Source: Clostridiales bacterium (GTDB lineage Bacteria > Bacillota > Clostridia > Saccharofermentanales > Saccharofermentanaceae). Taken from it: a stretch of DNA of 64,000 bases. Numbering within the stretch: the stretch's first letter is position 1; each line of letters opens with the position of its first letter. A model generated the notes under the pieces. That model was not told the origin of the DNA. It made no database searches and worked only from the letters and a program-made list of their open reading frames with translations. This document shows positions 43,141 to 51,217 of this stretch, one piece after another. The position numbers and the translations under genes are program-made. Location of the stretch: the NCBI GenBank assembly GCA_017527865.1, contig JAFXPN010000014.1, positions 1 to 64,000 of the forward strand, given 5' to 3'.

Positions 43141-43812
43141 ATGGCAAAGACAGACGATAACAACGTAATAACCGGCACATGCGCCAAAAGAGCCGACCGC
43201 TACGCCATAGACATTCTGGGGATCCCCTCCCTCACTCTGATGGAAACGGCATCACGCGCAGTTGCAGATCACATCACCGATAACTATCCCTCGTCTTCCG
43301 TAACCGTACTCTCGGGAACCGGAAACAACGGTGCAGACGGAATCTGCATAGCAAGGATCCTTCAACAGAGCAATCTGTTCAAAGGCGAAGTCAATGTCTT
43401 TATAACAGGAAACATCGAACACGCGACGTGGGAGTTCTTATATCAGTTATCGGAATTAAGAAAGAGCGGTCTTTCATTTAAGCTGACAGGAGATGCAGAT
43501 GCCCTGCCCGCTTCGGACATCCTAATCGACGCGGTATTCGGGATCGGTCTTATGACTCAACTTAAGGAAGACAAAGCCATGTTGTTAAGAAAGGTCGATG
43601 CGAAAGCTTTTCGCCATGTCGTGGCAGTAGATGTGCCTTCAGGGATCAACTCTGACACGGGCGAGCTCATGGGAGCCGGAATACACGCGGATACTACGAT
43701 CACATTCGGCCGCAATAAGACCGGTCTCGTGACCAAAGACGGCCCTGAGTACTCCGGCAGCATAACGGTTAAGGATATAGGGATACCCGATGAAGCCTAT
43801 TTACTGTCCTGA
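43141..43812 (+). CDS. NAD(P)H-hydrate epimerase (YjeF N-terminal domain)
   Basis: 223 residues. SLTLMETASRAVADHI, VTVLSGTGNNGADGICIARIL, DAVFGIGL and AVDVPSGINSDTGE are the YjeF_N blocks. The enzyme interconverts R- and S-forms of damaged hydrated NAD(P)H. The usual C-terminal carbohydrate-kinase-like dehydratase domain is absent, so the second repair step must be encoded elsewhere. Predicted leaderless start. Its last 23 bases overlap the Cys-rich gene downstream in another frame. Confidence 0.88.
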   Translation: MAKTDDNNVITGTCAKRADRYAIDILGIPSLTLMETASRAVADHITDNYPSSSVTVLSGTGNNGADGICIARILQQSNLFKGEVNVFITGNIEHATWEFLYQLSELRKSGLSFKLTGDADALPASDILIDAVFGIGLMTQLKEDKAMLLRKVDAKAFRHVVAVDVPSGINSDTGELMGAGIHADTTITFGRNKTGLVTKDGPEYSGSITVKDIGIPDEAYLLS

Positions 43813-44533
43813 TTACTATAAAGACTTTAAGTGCACGGCTTCTTTCTGTAAGCATACATGCTGTGCCGGATGGGAGATAGATATAGACGAAGTATCACTT
43901 CAGAGATTTCTCGGATTTCCTGACATAGCGGAACACATCAGGGACGGTTCCATTATCCTCGATAAGGACGAACGCTGTCCTTTTCTGAGAAAAGACGGAC
44001 TGTGTCAGATGATAACGGATCACGGCGAAGACTTTATATGCGATATCTGTAAGGAACACCCCCGATTCTATAACGAATATGAAGATCATATCGAAGCAGG
44101 ACTGGGACTGGTATGCGAAGAAGCTTGCCGGATAATACTGGATCATGAAGTTACGTCCTCTCCTGCCCCGTTAAGAGAGCTTAAGAGCAATATCCTGACA
44201 TCCCGCGAGCGCGCCCGGTTTCTTAAGACACTTGAGGTCATGGATCCCGAATGGACAAAGATCACAGACCGTATCACTGAACTTGATATCTCCTTATCCG
44301 ACGAAGAAAAAGCCATCAGCGGCCACGAAAACGAATTTACGAATTTCACTTCTTACCTTCTGTACAGATATCCGGGTCAAACGGGCTTTGCTGCCGAATC
44401 AACTTATCTTCTCGCAGATCTTATAACCGCTGGTATCGAGATCCATGAAGCAGCCCGCATGTTCTCGGGTGAGATCGAGTATTCTGATATCAACATAGAT
44501 AAGGCGATAGAGTTCTTCAATTCGGATGACTGA
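43790..44533 (+). CDS. Cys-rich FliB-like protein (flagellin lysine methylase family, short)
   Basis: 247 residues. The N-terminal half has the FliB/YkgJ-type cysteine cluster: CPDYYKDFKC, SFCKHTCCAGWE, CPFL, GLCQM, ICDICKEHPRFYNE and VCEEACRI, which probably bind iron-sulfur or zinc. FliB proteins methylate flagellin lysines and are about 400 residues; this one stops early, has no flagellar gene nearby, and overlaps the epimerase gene by 23 bases. Its true substrate is unclear. The final 17 bases overlap the convergent membrane protein gene. Confidence 0.7.
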   Translation: MKPIYCPDYYKDFKCTASFCKHTCCAGWEIDIDEVSLQRFLGFPDIAEHIRDGSIILDKDERCPFLRKDGLCQMITDHGEDFICDICKEHPRFYNEYEDHIEAGLGLVCEEACRIILDHEVTSSPAPLRELKSNILTSRERARFLKTLEVMDPEWTKITDRITELDISLSDEEKAISGHENEFTNFTSYLLYRYPGQTGFAAESTYLLADLITAGIEIHEAARMFSGEIEYSDINIDKAIEFFNSDD

Positions 44534-45185
44534 TGCGTCTCCAGTAGTAAAATGCAGTGAGATACATAAGCCCTTCGCCGAGGCTCTCACACGAACCCCA
44601 TGCGCCGCCGATGGCCGTTCCTTTGAACACCAGGCTCCATATCACGCCCAAGGCAACGGCGCCGATCGGGCTTATCAGTATGAACCATCTGCCAAGTCCG
44701 CTCTTCCCGCTTAAGACCATATAAGCCAAAACGACAAACTGCATATATAAGGCGATAATGATCAACAGGTCGAGCGGCATTGCCCAATCAGCGACTATGG
44801 CACACGCATTCTCCGCCAGGACTTCATCTCCTCCGGAAAGGAGGACAGCCTTATAGATAAACGGCATAAGACTTCCGAGATTAAAATGAGCAAGCGCGGT
44901 TCCGGCCACTCCGAAGCCTCCGATGATCATTAAGCACTGCATCACCCTGCCGCACACATTCTTTGTCATCGAATAAAGACTCTGGAATCCGAAGAGCATG
45001 AATGCCATACCGATCAATCCGAGAAGCGCGGACAACATGAACCGCCATACAGGCATTGAAGCAAAGACCGGATCTATATCGGCTGCGGGATCTCTTCCGG
45101 GGAAAACATACAGAAGGCAGTCTCCTGTCATAAACAGAACACCGCCGATCACACCGAGAATCGCGTTACGTTCGTTTTTACTCAT
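44517..45185 (-). CDS. Six-helix membrane protein, DUF6796-like
   Basis: About 222 residues, with six or seven hydrophobic helices. Resembles uncharacterised Firmicutes membrane proteins that begin with a gly-rich helix (AILGVIGGVLFMTGDCLLY) and end with a Glu/Tyr-rich helix; no catalytic motif. Family name is from memory and uncertain. GGGGGAAG before the ATG at 45185 sets the start; the frame is open to a GTG at 45191. It follows the ZIP gene by 26 bases and is probably co-transcribed. Confidence 0.75.
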   Translation of the reverse strand: MSKNERNAILGVIGGVLFMTGDCLLYVFPGRDPAADIDPVFASMPVWRFMLSALLGLIGMAFMLFGFQSLYSMTKNVCGRVMQCLMIIGGFGVAGTALAHFNLGSLMPFIYKAVLLSGGDEVLAENACAIVADWAMPLDLLIIIALYMQFVVLAYMVLSGKSGLGRWFILISPIGAVALGVIWSLVFKGTAIGGAWGSCESLGEGLMYLTAFYYWRRISHPN

Positions 45186-45211
45186 AAGCACTTCCCCCTT
45201 TTCTCTTTATT

Positions 45212-46000
45212 CTACCCGAGCCCGACATCCAACGCCATCATAAGGACAAATCCAAAAGCAAATGAGACTGTTCCTATATTAGAATGACCGCCCTCACTCA
45301 TCTCTGGGATCAATTCCTCAACGACAACATATATCATCGCCCCTGCCGCAAAGCTCAGAAGATAAGGCATTAAAGGTATGAGCAGGCCTGAAGCGAGAAT
45401 AACGAGCAGCGCACCTATAGGCTCAACGATCCCGCTTAACATGCCGTAGAGGAAAGTCTTCCACTTTGGAACACCTTCACCCAGCAGCGGCATGGATACG
45501 ATCGCTCCTTCGGGAAAATTTTGTATGGCAATTCCCAGCGACAAAGCCAGCGCGCCGGCAAAGGTTATCGCCTCATTACCGTACAGCCAGCCCGCACAGA
45601 CGATACCGACTGCCATTCCTTCCGGCAGATTGTGAAGTGTCACAGCCAGTATCAGTTTTGTCGTTCTCTTAAGTCCGCTCTTAGGTCCCTCTTCAGAGCT
45701 GTTAAGATGCATATGAGGCGTGATCACATCAAGAACAAGCAGGAAGAGCATTCCTATGCCGAATCCGATTGATGACGGTATAAAGCCGAGTCTGCCCATA
45801 TTCTCAGTCTGTTCAAGAGCGGGAAGCAAAAGACTGAAGAACGATGCTGCAACCATGACACCGGAAGCAAAGCCCGTCAACGCACGCTGCGTCTTCTCTC
45901 CTATCGCATTTCTGAAGAAAAAGACCGTTGCCGCGCCGAGCGTTGTTCCTATGAACGGTATTATTATCATCAGCCACATATCGATCTTTACGCCTCTCAT
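45212..46000 (-). CDS. ZIP family metal transporter
   Basis: 262 residues and eight helices; imports zinc or other divalent metals. Metal-site motifs: LILAVTLHNLPEGMAVG in helix 4 and GIAIQNFPEGAIVS in helix 5, with the His/Asn/Glu residues; a His-containing loop (TPHMHLNSSEEG) joins helices 3 and 4. Resembles the ZupT/ZIPB group. No ribosome binding site is close to the ATG at 46000; an ATG at 45979 is an alternative. A palindrome at its transcription start may be its metal-responsive operator. Confidence 0.93.
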   Translation of the reverse strand: MRGVKIDMWLMIIIPFIGTTLGAATVFFFRNAIGEKTQRALTGFASGVMVAASFFSLLLPALEQTENMGRLGFIPSSIGFGIGMLFLLVLDVITPHMHLNSSEEGPKSGLKRTTKLILAVTLHNLPEGMAVGIVCAGWLYGNEAITFAGALALSLGIAIQNFPEGAIVSMPLLGEGVPKWKTFLYGMLSGIVEPIGALLVILASGLLIPLMPYLLSFAAGAMIYVVVEELIPEMSEGGHSNIGTVSFAFGFVLMMALDVGLG

Positions 46001-46035
46001 TTTAAACCGGAGTACGGCTTGCTCCGTATCGAAAA

Positions 46036-46051
46036 GTTAGACTTAACTAAC
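46036..46051. promoter_or_regulatory. Palindrome at the ZIP transcription start (possible metal-regulator site)
   Basis: GTTAG, six bases, CTAAC. It lies just downstream of the ZIP -10 box, over the expected start of transcription. The TTAG/CTAA arms recall DtxR/MntR-family operators, but the spacing differs from the classical site. Confidence 0.4.
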
Positions 46052-46052
46052 A

Positions 46053-46081
46053 TTCAGATTATAGCATACTAATGTTATAAT
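46053..46081 (+). promoter_or_regulatory. Promoter of thiN (leaderless)
   Basis: TTCAGA (46053-46058), 17-base spacer, TATAAT (46076-46081) with an extended TGT before it. The ATG is exactly six bases downstream. Confidence 0.65.
46058..46066 (-). promoter_or_regulatory. Extended -10 promoter of the ZIP gene
   Basis: TGCTATAAT on the minus strand (TATAAT at 46063-46058). Divergent to, and overlapping, the thiN promoter. Confidence 0.6.
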
Positions 46082-46087
46082 CTCATC

Positions 46088-46756
46088 ATGGAGTTCAAGG
46101 AAAACACTGCACTTATAATAGGATCCGCTCCGGTAAGCGAAGATGACATCATTAGAGCTTCCAAAGCCTGTAACCTGATCATAGCTGCCGACGGCGGGAT
46201 CGGGCATTTATTAAAGGCAGATATAAGACCTGATATCTGGACGGGCGACATGGATTCGACTGATGAAAGTCTTAAGCAAACCGCTGAAGCGAGATTTCCT
46301 GACACAATAATAAAACGGTTCCCCTCCGTCAAAGACGACACAGATATGGCGCTCTGTGTAAAGACGGCTGCTGACAAAGGATACAGGAATATCATCATCT
46401 TGGGCGGAACCGGCGGCAGCAGGATTGACCATATGCTTGCAAACATACAGCTTATGCACAATTACAAAGATAACGGCGTTAATATAACAATGAAAGATAA
46501 TGACACCGAGATGTTTTGCTTAAGTTCGGAAGAAAGATCATTCAGCGAAGATCAGCAAGGCTATATTTCACTGTTATCATTGACCGATCATTCAACCGTA
46601 TCTGTCAAAGGCCTTTTCTACGAATACGAAGGCGCGCTTTATAACAGCTATGCCCTCGGCGTCAGCAATGAATTCTGCGGCAAACGTTCCTTTATCAAGG
46701 TAACTGACGGCATGATCCTTGTAGTAAGATCACCTAAAGACTGTCAGATCTCATAG
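46088..46756 (+). CDS. thiN: Thiamine pyrophosphokinase
   Basis: 222 residues; makes thiamine diphosphate from free thiamine and ATP. The motifs IIAADGGIGHLLKADIRPD, WTGDMDST (Asp-rich metal site), DDTDMALCVK and GGTGGSRIDHMLAN match bacterial ThiN. The ATG lies six bases after a TATAAT, so the mRNA is probably leaderless. Its 3' end overlaps tenA by 13 bases in convergent orientation. It completes the TPP pathway encoded on the other strand. Confidence 0.94.
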   Translation: MEFKENTALIIGSAPVSEDDIIRASKACNLIIAADGGIGHLLKADIRPDIWTGDMDSTDESLKQTAEARFPDTIIKRFPSVKDDTDMALCVKTAADKGYRNIIILGGTGGSRIDHMLANIQLMHNYKDNGVNITMKDNDTEMFCLSSEERSFSEDQQGYISLLSLTDHSTVSVKGLFYEYEGALYNSYALGVSNEFCGKRSFIKVTDGMILVVRSPKDCQIS

Positions 46757-47391
46757 ACCTCGTCCCATAATCTGTTCTCATACTCTGCGCATCTTACGAA
46801 TATATCGCATAATGCTTCCCTCTCCCGTTCATTAATCCCGGAAGACAGCTTATCCGCTATATCTATCCACTTTGAATTCTCATAAATGTATTCTTCGCAA
46901 GCATAAGAGTCAAACCAGTCACGGTACGGCGAATCGTTATCGACTTTCCCGTTCATCCGCTCGCCTATATATGCATAAGCCCAGGAACACTGAAGCAGCG
47001 CAGTCAGTCCGTAAACAGCTCCGCCGGTATCGAGCTGCTCTTCCATATAGTGAATATATTCGGCGCTTACAGGAAACAGCTTCGCTTCTGATAATTCCTC
47101 ACCGGTAACACCGAGATTAAGAAGACAAGGTATATGCACTCTGTTAAGTTCATCATAAGAGGAGTTAACGGCAGACCTCAGGAATGAGGAAACTTCAGTA
47201 TCCTCCGTAAGCTTCAAAGTCTTCTCCAACAAACGGATATATCCTTGAAGGTACTGATAATCCATGATCATATAATTGCGGTATCTTGCAGGATCAAGCG
47301 ATCCGTCAGCCATCTGCCTCACAAACGGCTTGCAAAGCGCCGCTTCCCAGCTGTCCCTAACGCATTCAAACAACTCATCCGTAAGCTTCAT
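46744..47391 (-). CDS. tenA: TenA family aminopyrimidine aminohydrolase / thiaminase II
   Basis: 215 residues, all helical. DYQYLQGYIRLLE and the Cys-containing ALLQCSWAYAYIGERM block with the active-site Cys, plus YENSKWIDIADKL and YEEYIYE-like CEEYIYE near the end, fit TenA, which salvages aminomethyl-HMP from degraded thiamine. Last gene of the TPP-controlled operon; seven bases after the methyltransferase stop, without its own ribosome binding site. Confidence 0.88.
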   Translation of the reverse strand: MKLTDELFECVRDSWEAALCKPFVRQMADGSLDPARYRNYMIMDYQYLQGYIRLLEKTLKLTEDTEVSSFLRSAVNSSYDELNRVHIPCLLNLGVTGEELSEAKLFPVSAEYIHYMEEQLDTGGAVYGLTALLQCSWAYAYIGERMNGKVDNDSPYRDWFDSYACEEYIYENSKWIDIADKLSSGINEREREALCDIFVRCAEYENRLWDEVYEI

Positions 47392-47398
47392 ATCAAAG

Positions 47399-48106
47399 TC
47401 AGTTTACCGCTGCGACTATCGCAACATAGCCGCCGCTCTTATAGCCTTCGGATACATCTTCCGGCTCTTCGTTAGTATACATCGGATTCTTTATGAGAGT
47501 CTGATAGAAATTGAATTCACTGACTCCTAGATTCTTCAGCACATTGATCTTCTCTTCCGTACTGTGCCAGATGCCGGAGCTTGCCAGCGGCAGAGGATAA
47601 GGAAGTCCGGGCATTGCGCCGTCAAGATATTCGTGATCGTATGTACCGAGAGCTTTGCCGAGAAGATACATGAATCCGAATGCGCTTTCCTTGGGAACAT
47701 CGAGCAGGATCAGTTTTCCGCCTTTCTTCAACGCCTTAAGGCATTTCTCATACACTGAAGAAAGATCCTCGATATAGCTCGAACTGCCGTTAAAATAAAT
47801 GATGTCATACTCATTATCCGGAAGCTCAACATCCTCGATAACACCGTACTTTATTATCTTCACACCGCGTTTCTCTGCGATCGCGCCCATATCGCGGGAA
47901 GGCTCGATACCGTCAACACCCGAGCAATCAATATAACTTTCGAAAAGCCCGCTCCCACACCCTACAGAAAGCAGTTTCTTACCCTTAATGTCGCCCAAAG
48001 CTTTCAGGAACAGTCTGAGTTCACTCGTAAACAGATGCTCATTTGTCATGAACCATTCATCATACTTTTGCGCATACCCGTCAAACTTCTGTCTTGTTTC
48101 ACTCAT
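47399..48106 (-). CDS. Class I SAM-dependent methyltransferase
   Basis: 235 residues. SAM-binding motif I is LLSVGCGSGLFESYI, motif II-like DIIYFNGSSSYIED and motif III GGKLILLDVPKES. The C-terminus (NPMYTNEEPED, then GGYVAIVAAVN) is typical of small-molecule methyltransferases. It overlaps the thiD end by eight bases and is followed by tenA, so it is under TPP control. Substrate unknown; no role of such an enzyme in thiamine synthesis is known to me. Confidence 0.85.
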   Translation of the reverse strand: MSETRQKFDGYAQKYDEWFMTNEHLFTSELRLFLKALGDIKGKKLLSVGCGSGLFESYIDCSGVDGIEPSRDMGAIAEKRGVKIIKYGVIEDVELPDNEYDIIYFNGSSSYIEDLSSVYEKCLKALKKGGKLILLDVPKESAFGFMYLLGKALGTYDHEYLDGAMPGLPYPLPLASSGIWHSTEEKINVLKNLGVSEFNFYQTLIKNPMYTNEEPEDVSEGYKSGGYVAIVAAVN

Positions 48107-48887
48107 TTGATATCACCCATCCGTGGTCTAACGGACCACAGCCTTTCCCAAGATTCAACATAGATGCCAAAGCACCCGAGATATAGCTTTTCGCTGAAGA
48201 TACGGCTTGCGCAAGAGGATAACCCTTGGCAAGACCCGAAGCGATCGCAGAGGACAGCGTGCAGCCGGTGCCGTGCGTATTCGGATTATCGATATGATCG
48301 CCGTTAAACCAGCGGCTGCCGTCCGCGCTTACCAGAAGATCATTGGCATCGTTCATGTTGTGTCCTCCTTTAAGAAGAACGGCGACGCCGCTCACGCTGC
48401 TGATCTTCTGCGCAGCCTTTATCATGTCATCCGGACTTTGAATGCTCATACCCGACAGGACTTCAGCCTCGGGGATATTGGGGGTTATCACGGTTGCCAA
48501 TGGCAAAAGCTCATTTACAAGAGCGTCAACGGCATCGTCACTGATGAGCTTGGCCCCGCTCGTAGCGACCATCACGGGATCGACTACGATATTACGGGCT
48601 TTATACTCTTTGAGTTTCTCTGCGATAACACGGATCAAAGACACGCCCGATACCATTCCTATCTTGACCGCATCCGGAAATATATCGGTAAATACCGCAT
48701 CCAGTTCATCTGCCAGGAATTCAGGTGTTACTTCCATGATCGATGTCACACCGGTCGTATTCTGTGCCGTCAATGCCGTTACAGCGCTCATACCGTAGAC
48801 CCCGTTGGCGAGCATGGTCTTGAGATCAGCCTGTATGCCGGCCCCTCCGCACGAATCGCTTCCCGCGATCGTTAATGCTGTCTTCAT
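48099..48887 (-). CDS. thiD: Hydroxymethylpyrimidine (phosphate) kinase
   Basis: About 262 residues; phosphorylates HMP twice to HMP-PP. GSDSCGGAGIQADLKTM at the N-terminus, VVDPVMVATSGAKL, and NTHGTGCTLSSAIAS with the anion hole and catalytic Cys are the ThiD signature. The frame is open to 48908; AAGGAG before the ATG at 48887 sets the start. Central gene of the thiamine operon. Confidence 0.95.
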   Translation of the reverse strand: MKTALTIAGSDSCGGAGIQADLKTMLANGVYGMSAVTALTAQNTTGVTSIMEVTPEFLADELDAVFTDIFPDAVKIGMVSGVSLIRVIAEKLKEYKARNIVVDPVMVATSGAKLISDDAVDALVNELLPLATVITPNIPEAEVLSGMSIQSPDDMIKAAQKISSVSGVAVLLKGGHNMNDANDLLVSADGSRWFNGDHIDNPNTHGTGCTLSSAIASGLAKGYPLAQAVSSAKSYISGALASMLNLGKGCGPLDHGWVISNE

Positions 48888-48914
48888 ATTGTTCTCCTTC
48901 CGCCTCATCTTTTT

Positions 48915-49571
48915 TTAAATCAACTTCTCTGCGGCCTCATTAAGATCTCTCACATAAAGCGAACAGGCATTCTTAAGCCCTTCCTGATCCGGTTCACCCG
49001 CCGGATCGTAAACGCCTATCGTAAAGAAACCCGCCTCAGCCGCAGTCCTAAGAGCATACAATGAATCTTCAAACACCAAAGTCTTACCGGGATCAGTATT
49101 CATGAATCCTGCCGCATCATAATAGATATCCGGCGAATGCTTGCTTGACCGAAGCTCCTCTGTCGTAAAGATCTTATCGACATACTTAAGAAGCCCGGTG
49201 CGTTCGAGTGCCTTCGTTACATGATCACGCGGACTTGAAGTGGCAAGCGTTACCGGAATATTCTGCTTTTTAAAGCCCTTAAGCAGCACATCCGCGCCTT
49301 CCTTAGCCTGCACTTCATCATAGTAGAAAGTCTCGAGCATCTTCGAAAGCCCCGAAGACACCTCTTCAAGCGCAGATCGCAGCGCATAATGCTTGCGAAG
49401 GTATTCCGCCCCCTGCTCCATGCTCATGGCGAAAAGCACATCATCAAGTCCTTCTTCAGGCGTCACTCCTAAGCTCCGAAGATACCTCGAACCCAGATCC
49501 TGCCATACCGGCAGAGAGTCAAGAAGGACTCCGTCAACATCAAAGACCGCTCCCGTGAAATCCACTGTCAT
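48915..49571 (-). CDS. HAD family phosphatase in the thiamine operon
   Basis: 218 residues of the beta-phosphoglucomutase-like subfamily. Motif I FDVDGVLLDS (nucleophile Asp and acid/base Asp), motif II TLATSSP, motif III Lys in SKHSPDIY and motif IV LVFEDSLYAL. It overlaps the thiE stop by four bases and precedes thiD, so it is produced with thiamine enzymes. Because thiN (which needs free thiamine) is present and no thiL is seen, a thiamine-phosphate phosphatase role is attractive; HMP-phosphate phosphatase is another option. Both are inference. Confidence 0.88.
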   Translation of the reverse strand: MTVDFTGAVFDVDGVLLDSLPVWQDLGSRYLRSLGVTPEEGLDDVLFAMSMEQGAEYLRKHYALRSALEEVSSGLSKMLETFYYDEVQAKEGADVLLKGFKKQNIPVTLATSSPRDHVTKALERTGLLKYVDKIFTTEELRSSKHSPDIYYDAAGFMNTDPGKTLVFEDSLYALRTAAEAGFFTIGVYDPAGEPDQEGLKNACSLYVRDLNEAAEKLI

Positions 49572-50206
49572 CTCACCGTCTTTTCCGTCTCGGCCTTCAA
49601 TAAAGACGCTGCTTCTTTAATATCTTCCTGCGCATAGATGGCACTTATTACAGCAACCCCGCAGATACCGCTTCCTTTGAGCTTATGAACATTATCCGCT
49701 GTAATGCCTCCGATCGCGATAACCGGGATCGATACAGCTTCGCATATAGCCTTTAAAGTCTCATAAGATACGTCTTCCGCATCATCTTTAGACCCCGTCG
49801 GGAACACTGCTCCGACTCCGAGGTAATCAGCCCCGTGTTTCTCGGCAGTTACGGCCTGCTCGACAGTCTGAGCAGATACCCCTATGATCTTATCCGGTCC
49901 CAACCGCTCACGGACCTTCCCCGCTTCCATATCACTTTGTCCGACATGAACTCCGTCGGCATCAACTTCGGCGGCGATGTCCACATTGTCGTTGATCACA
50001 AACGGAACATTGTATTCACGGCAAAGTTCCTTGATATCCTTCGCTTCCGACAGGAAAGACTGATAGTCAAGATCCTTCTCGCGCAGCTGGACGAAAGTAA
50101 CGCCGCCGTCAAGGCTTTGCTTTACGGCTTCACGAAGAGTCCTGCCGTTGAGCAGGCGGCGGTCGGTAACAGCGTAAAGGAGCAGATTATCCTTATCTGA
50201 TCTCAT
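49568..50206 (-). CDS. thiE: Thiamine phosphate synthase
   Basis: About 212 residues; joins HMP-PP and thiazole phosphate to thiamine phosphate. TIM-barrel motifs: YAVTDRRLL, GGVTFVQLREKD, FVINDNVDIA, GVHVGQSDM, IIGVSAQT, YLGVGAVFPTGSK and VIAIGGI are all present. AGGGGG before the ATG at 50206 sets the start, although the frame reaches 50254. It overlaps the thiM end by 14 bases and the HAD gene by four. Confidence 0.95.
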   Translation of the reverse strand: MRSDKDNLLLYAVTDRRLLNGRTLREAVKQSLDGGVTFVQLREKDLDYQSFLSEAKDIKELCREYNVPFVINDNVDIAAEVDADGVHVGQSDMEAGKVRERLGPDKIIGVSAQTVEQAVTAEKHGADYLGVGAVFPTGSKDDAEDVSYETLKAICEAVSIPVIAIGGITADNVHKLKGSGICGVAVISAIYAQEDIKEAASLLKAETEKTVR

Positions 50207-51014
50207 AGCGCGCCCCCTGATCCAAAGTATCTTTATCCATATGGTAAACAGCATCTATGATGCGGTTACGGTAAGTGGAATTCCCGTCCGAAGGGGCCAT
50301 ATTCTTCCAGCCGATCTCACCTGCAAGTCCCATGGCGCAGACAGCAGCCGCAGCCGCTTCCAATTCATTATCAGGATTGGCGGCAATAAATGCTGTCATC
50401 ATTCCCGAGAGCTGACAGCCGGTACCGGTGATCTTACCCATCTCGGGGCGGCCGTTACGGATAACGAAGCATCTGTCACCGTCACTTACAAGATCTGTCG
50501 CGCCTGTTATCGCAACTGCAGCGCCTGATGCCTTGGCAAACGCTTTAGCAAAGCTTACGGCTTCCTCAAGGTTGTCTTCGGTAACGGCATCTGCAACATC
50601 CGCATCGACACCCTTTGTCGTCCCGCTTCCCGATGCCAGTGTCTTTATCTCTGAGATATTTCCTCTTATGACATTGAACTTTATCTCATCCATAAGGGAC
50701 GTCGCTGTCTTTGTACGAAGCCTTGAAGCGCCTGCGCCGACAGGATCCAGCAAGACCTTGTGACCCAGTTCATTAGCCCTTTTGCCGGCAAGGAACATTC
50801 CTTTGATGCTGCTTTGATTCAAAGTTCCGATGTTGATATTAAGACCGCCGCAGATACTTGTTATATCCTCGACATCTTCCGGTTCGTCAGACATGATCGG
50901 GCTTGCCCCGCACGCGAGCAGGATATTTGCGACATCGTTTACAGTAACATAGTTCGTAATGTTGTGTACGAGAGGGCAATTTGTTCTGACATTCTCAAGA
51001 TACTTTCCTAACAT
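50193..51014 (-). CDS. thiM: Hydroxyethylthiazole kinase
   Basis: About 273 residues; phosphorylates the salvaged thiazole. CPLVHNITNYVTVND at the N-terminus, PIMSDEPEDVED, LDPVGAGASRLRT, GNISEI and MGKITGTGCQLSGM near the C-terminus are the family blocks with the catalytic Cys. GAGGAG lies ahead of the ATG at 51014; an open frame continues into the attenuator upstream. First gene behind the TPP riboswitch. Confidence 0.95.
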   Translation of the reverse strand: MLGKYLENVRTNCPLVHNITNYVTVNDVANILLACGASPIMSDEPEDVEDITSICGGLNINIGTLNQSSIKGMFLAGKRANELGHKVLLDPVGAGASRLRTKTATSLMDEIKFNVIRGNISEIKTLASGSGTTKGVDADVADAVTEDNLEEAVSFAKAFAKASGAAVAITGATDLVSDGDRCFVIRNGRPEMGKITGTGCQLSGMMTAFIAANPDNELEAAAAAVCAMGLAGEIGWKNMAPSDGNSTYRNRIIDAVYHMDKDTLDQGARYEIR

Positions 51015-51036
51015 ATGATCATCTCCTCTTTCTCGC

Positions 51037-51070
51037 ATAAAAACAGACATACCTGAAAGATATGTCTGTA
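51037..51070 (-). terminator. Riboswitch-controlled attenuator of the thiamine operon
   Basis: Minus-strand stem ACAGACATA/TATGTCTGT with a nine-base loop and TTTTTAT. It stands between the TPP aptamer and thiM and is the expression platform: with TPP bound, it should form and stop transcription. Confidence 0.88.
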
Positions 51071-51085
51071 GCAAAAGACTTAATT

Positions 51086-51172
51086 CTTCTCCCTACGTTG
51101 GCATTATCCAAATCAGGTTACGGGTCGAGATCTTACGTCTCCTCTCAGCCGTTCTTGGCTCCCCGGATCGTT
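51086..51172 (-). promoter_or_regulatory. TPP riboswitch (THI element)
   Basis: The minus strand reads GGGGAGCC, GGCTGAGAGGAGACG, a variable arm, GACCCGTAACCTGATTTGG, ATAATGCCAACGTAGGGA. These are the conserved TPP aptamer segments (CUGAGA for the pyrimidine, CUGAU-UGGAUAAUGCC-GCGUAGGGA for the pyrophosphate arm). It controls thiM-thiE-HAD-thiD-methyltransferase-tenA. Confidence 0.98.
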
Positions 51173-51188
51173 ATGCAATTGTTGTACG

Positions 51189-51217
51189 ATTCTATATCTT
51201 AAAATCCATTGTGTCAA
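51189..51217 (-). promoter_or_regulatory. Promoter of the thiamine operon
   Basis: TTGACA (51217-51212), 17-base spacer, TAGAAT (51194-51189), about 10 bases before the TPP aptamer. The -35 box overlaps the stop codon of the isomerase gene. Confidence 0.85.
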
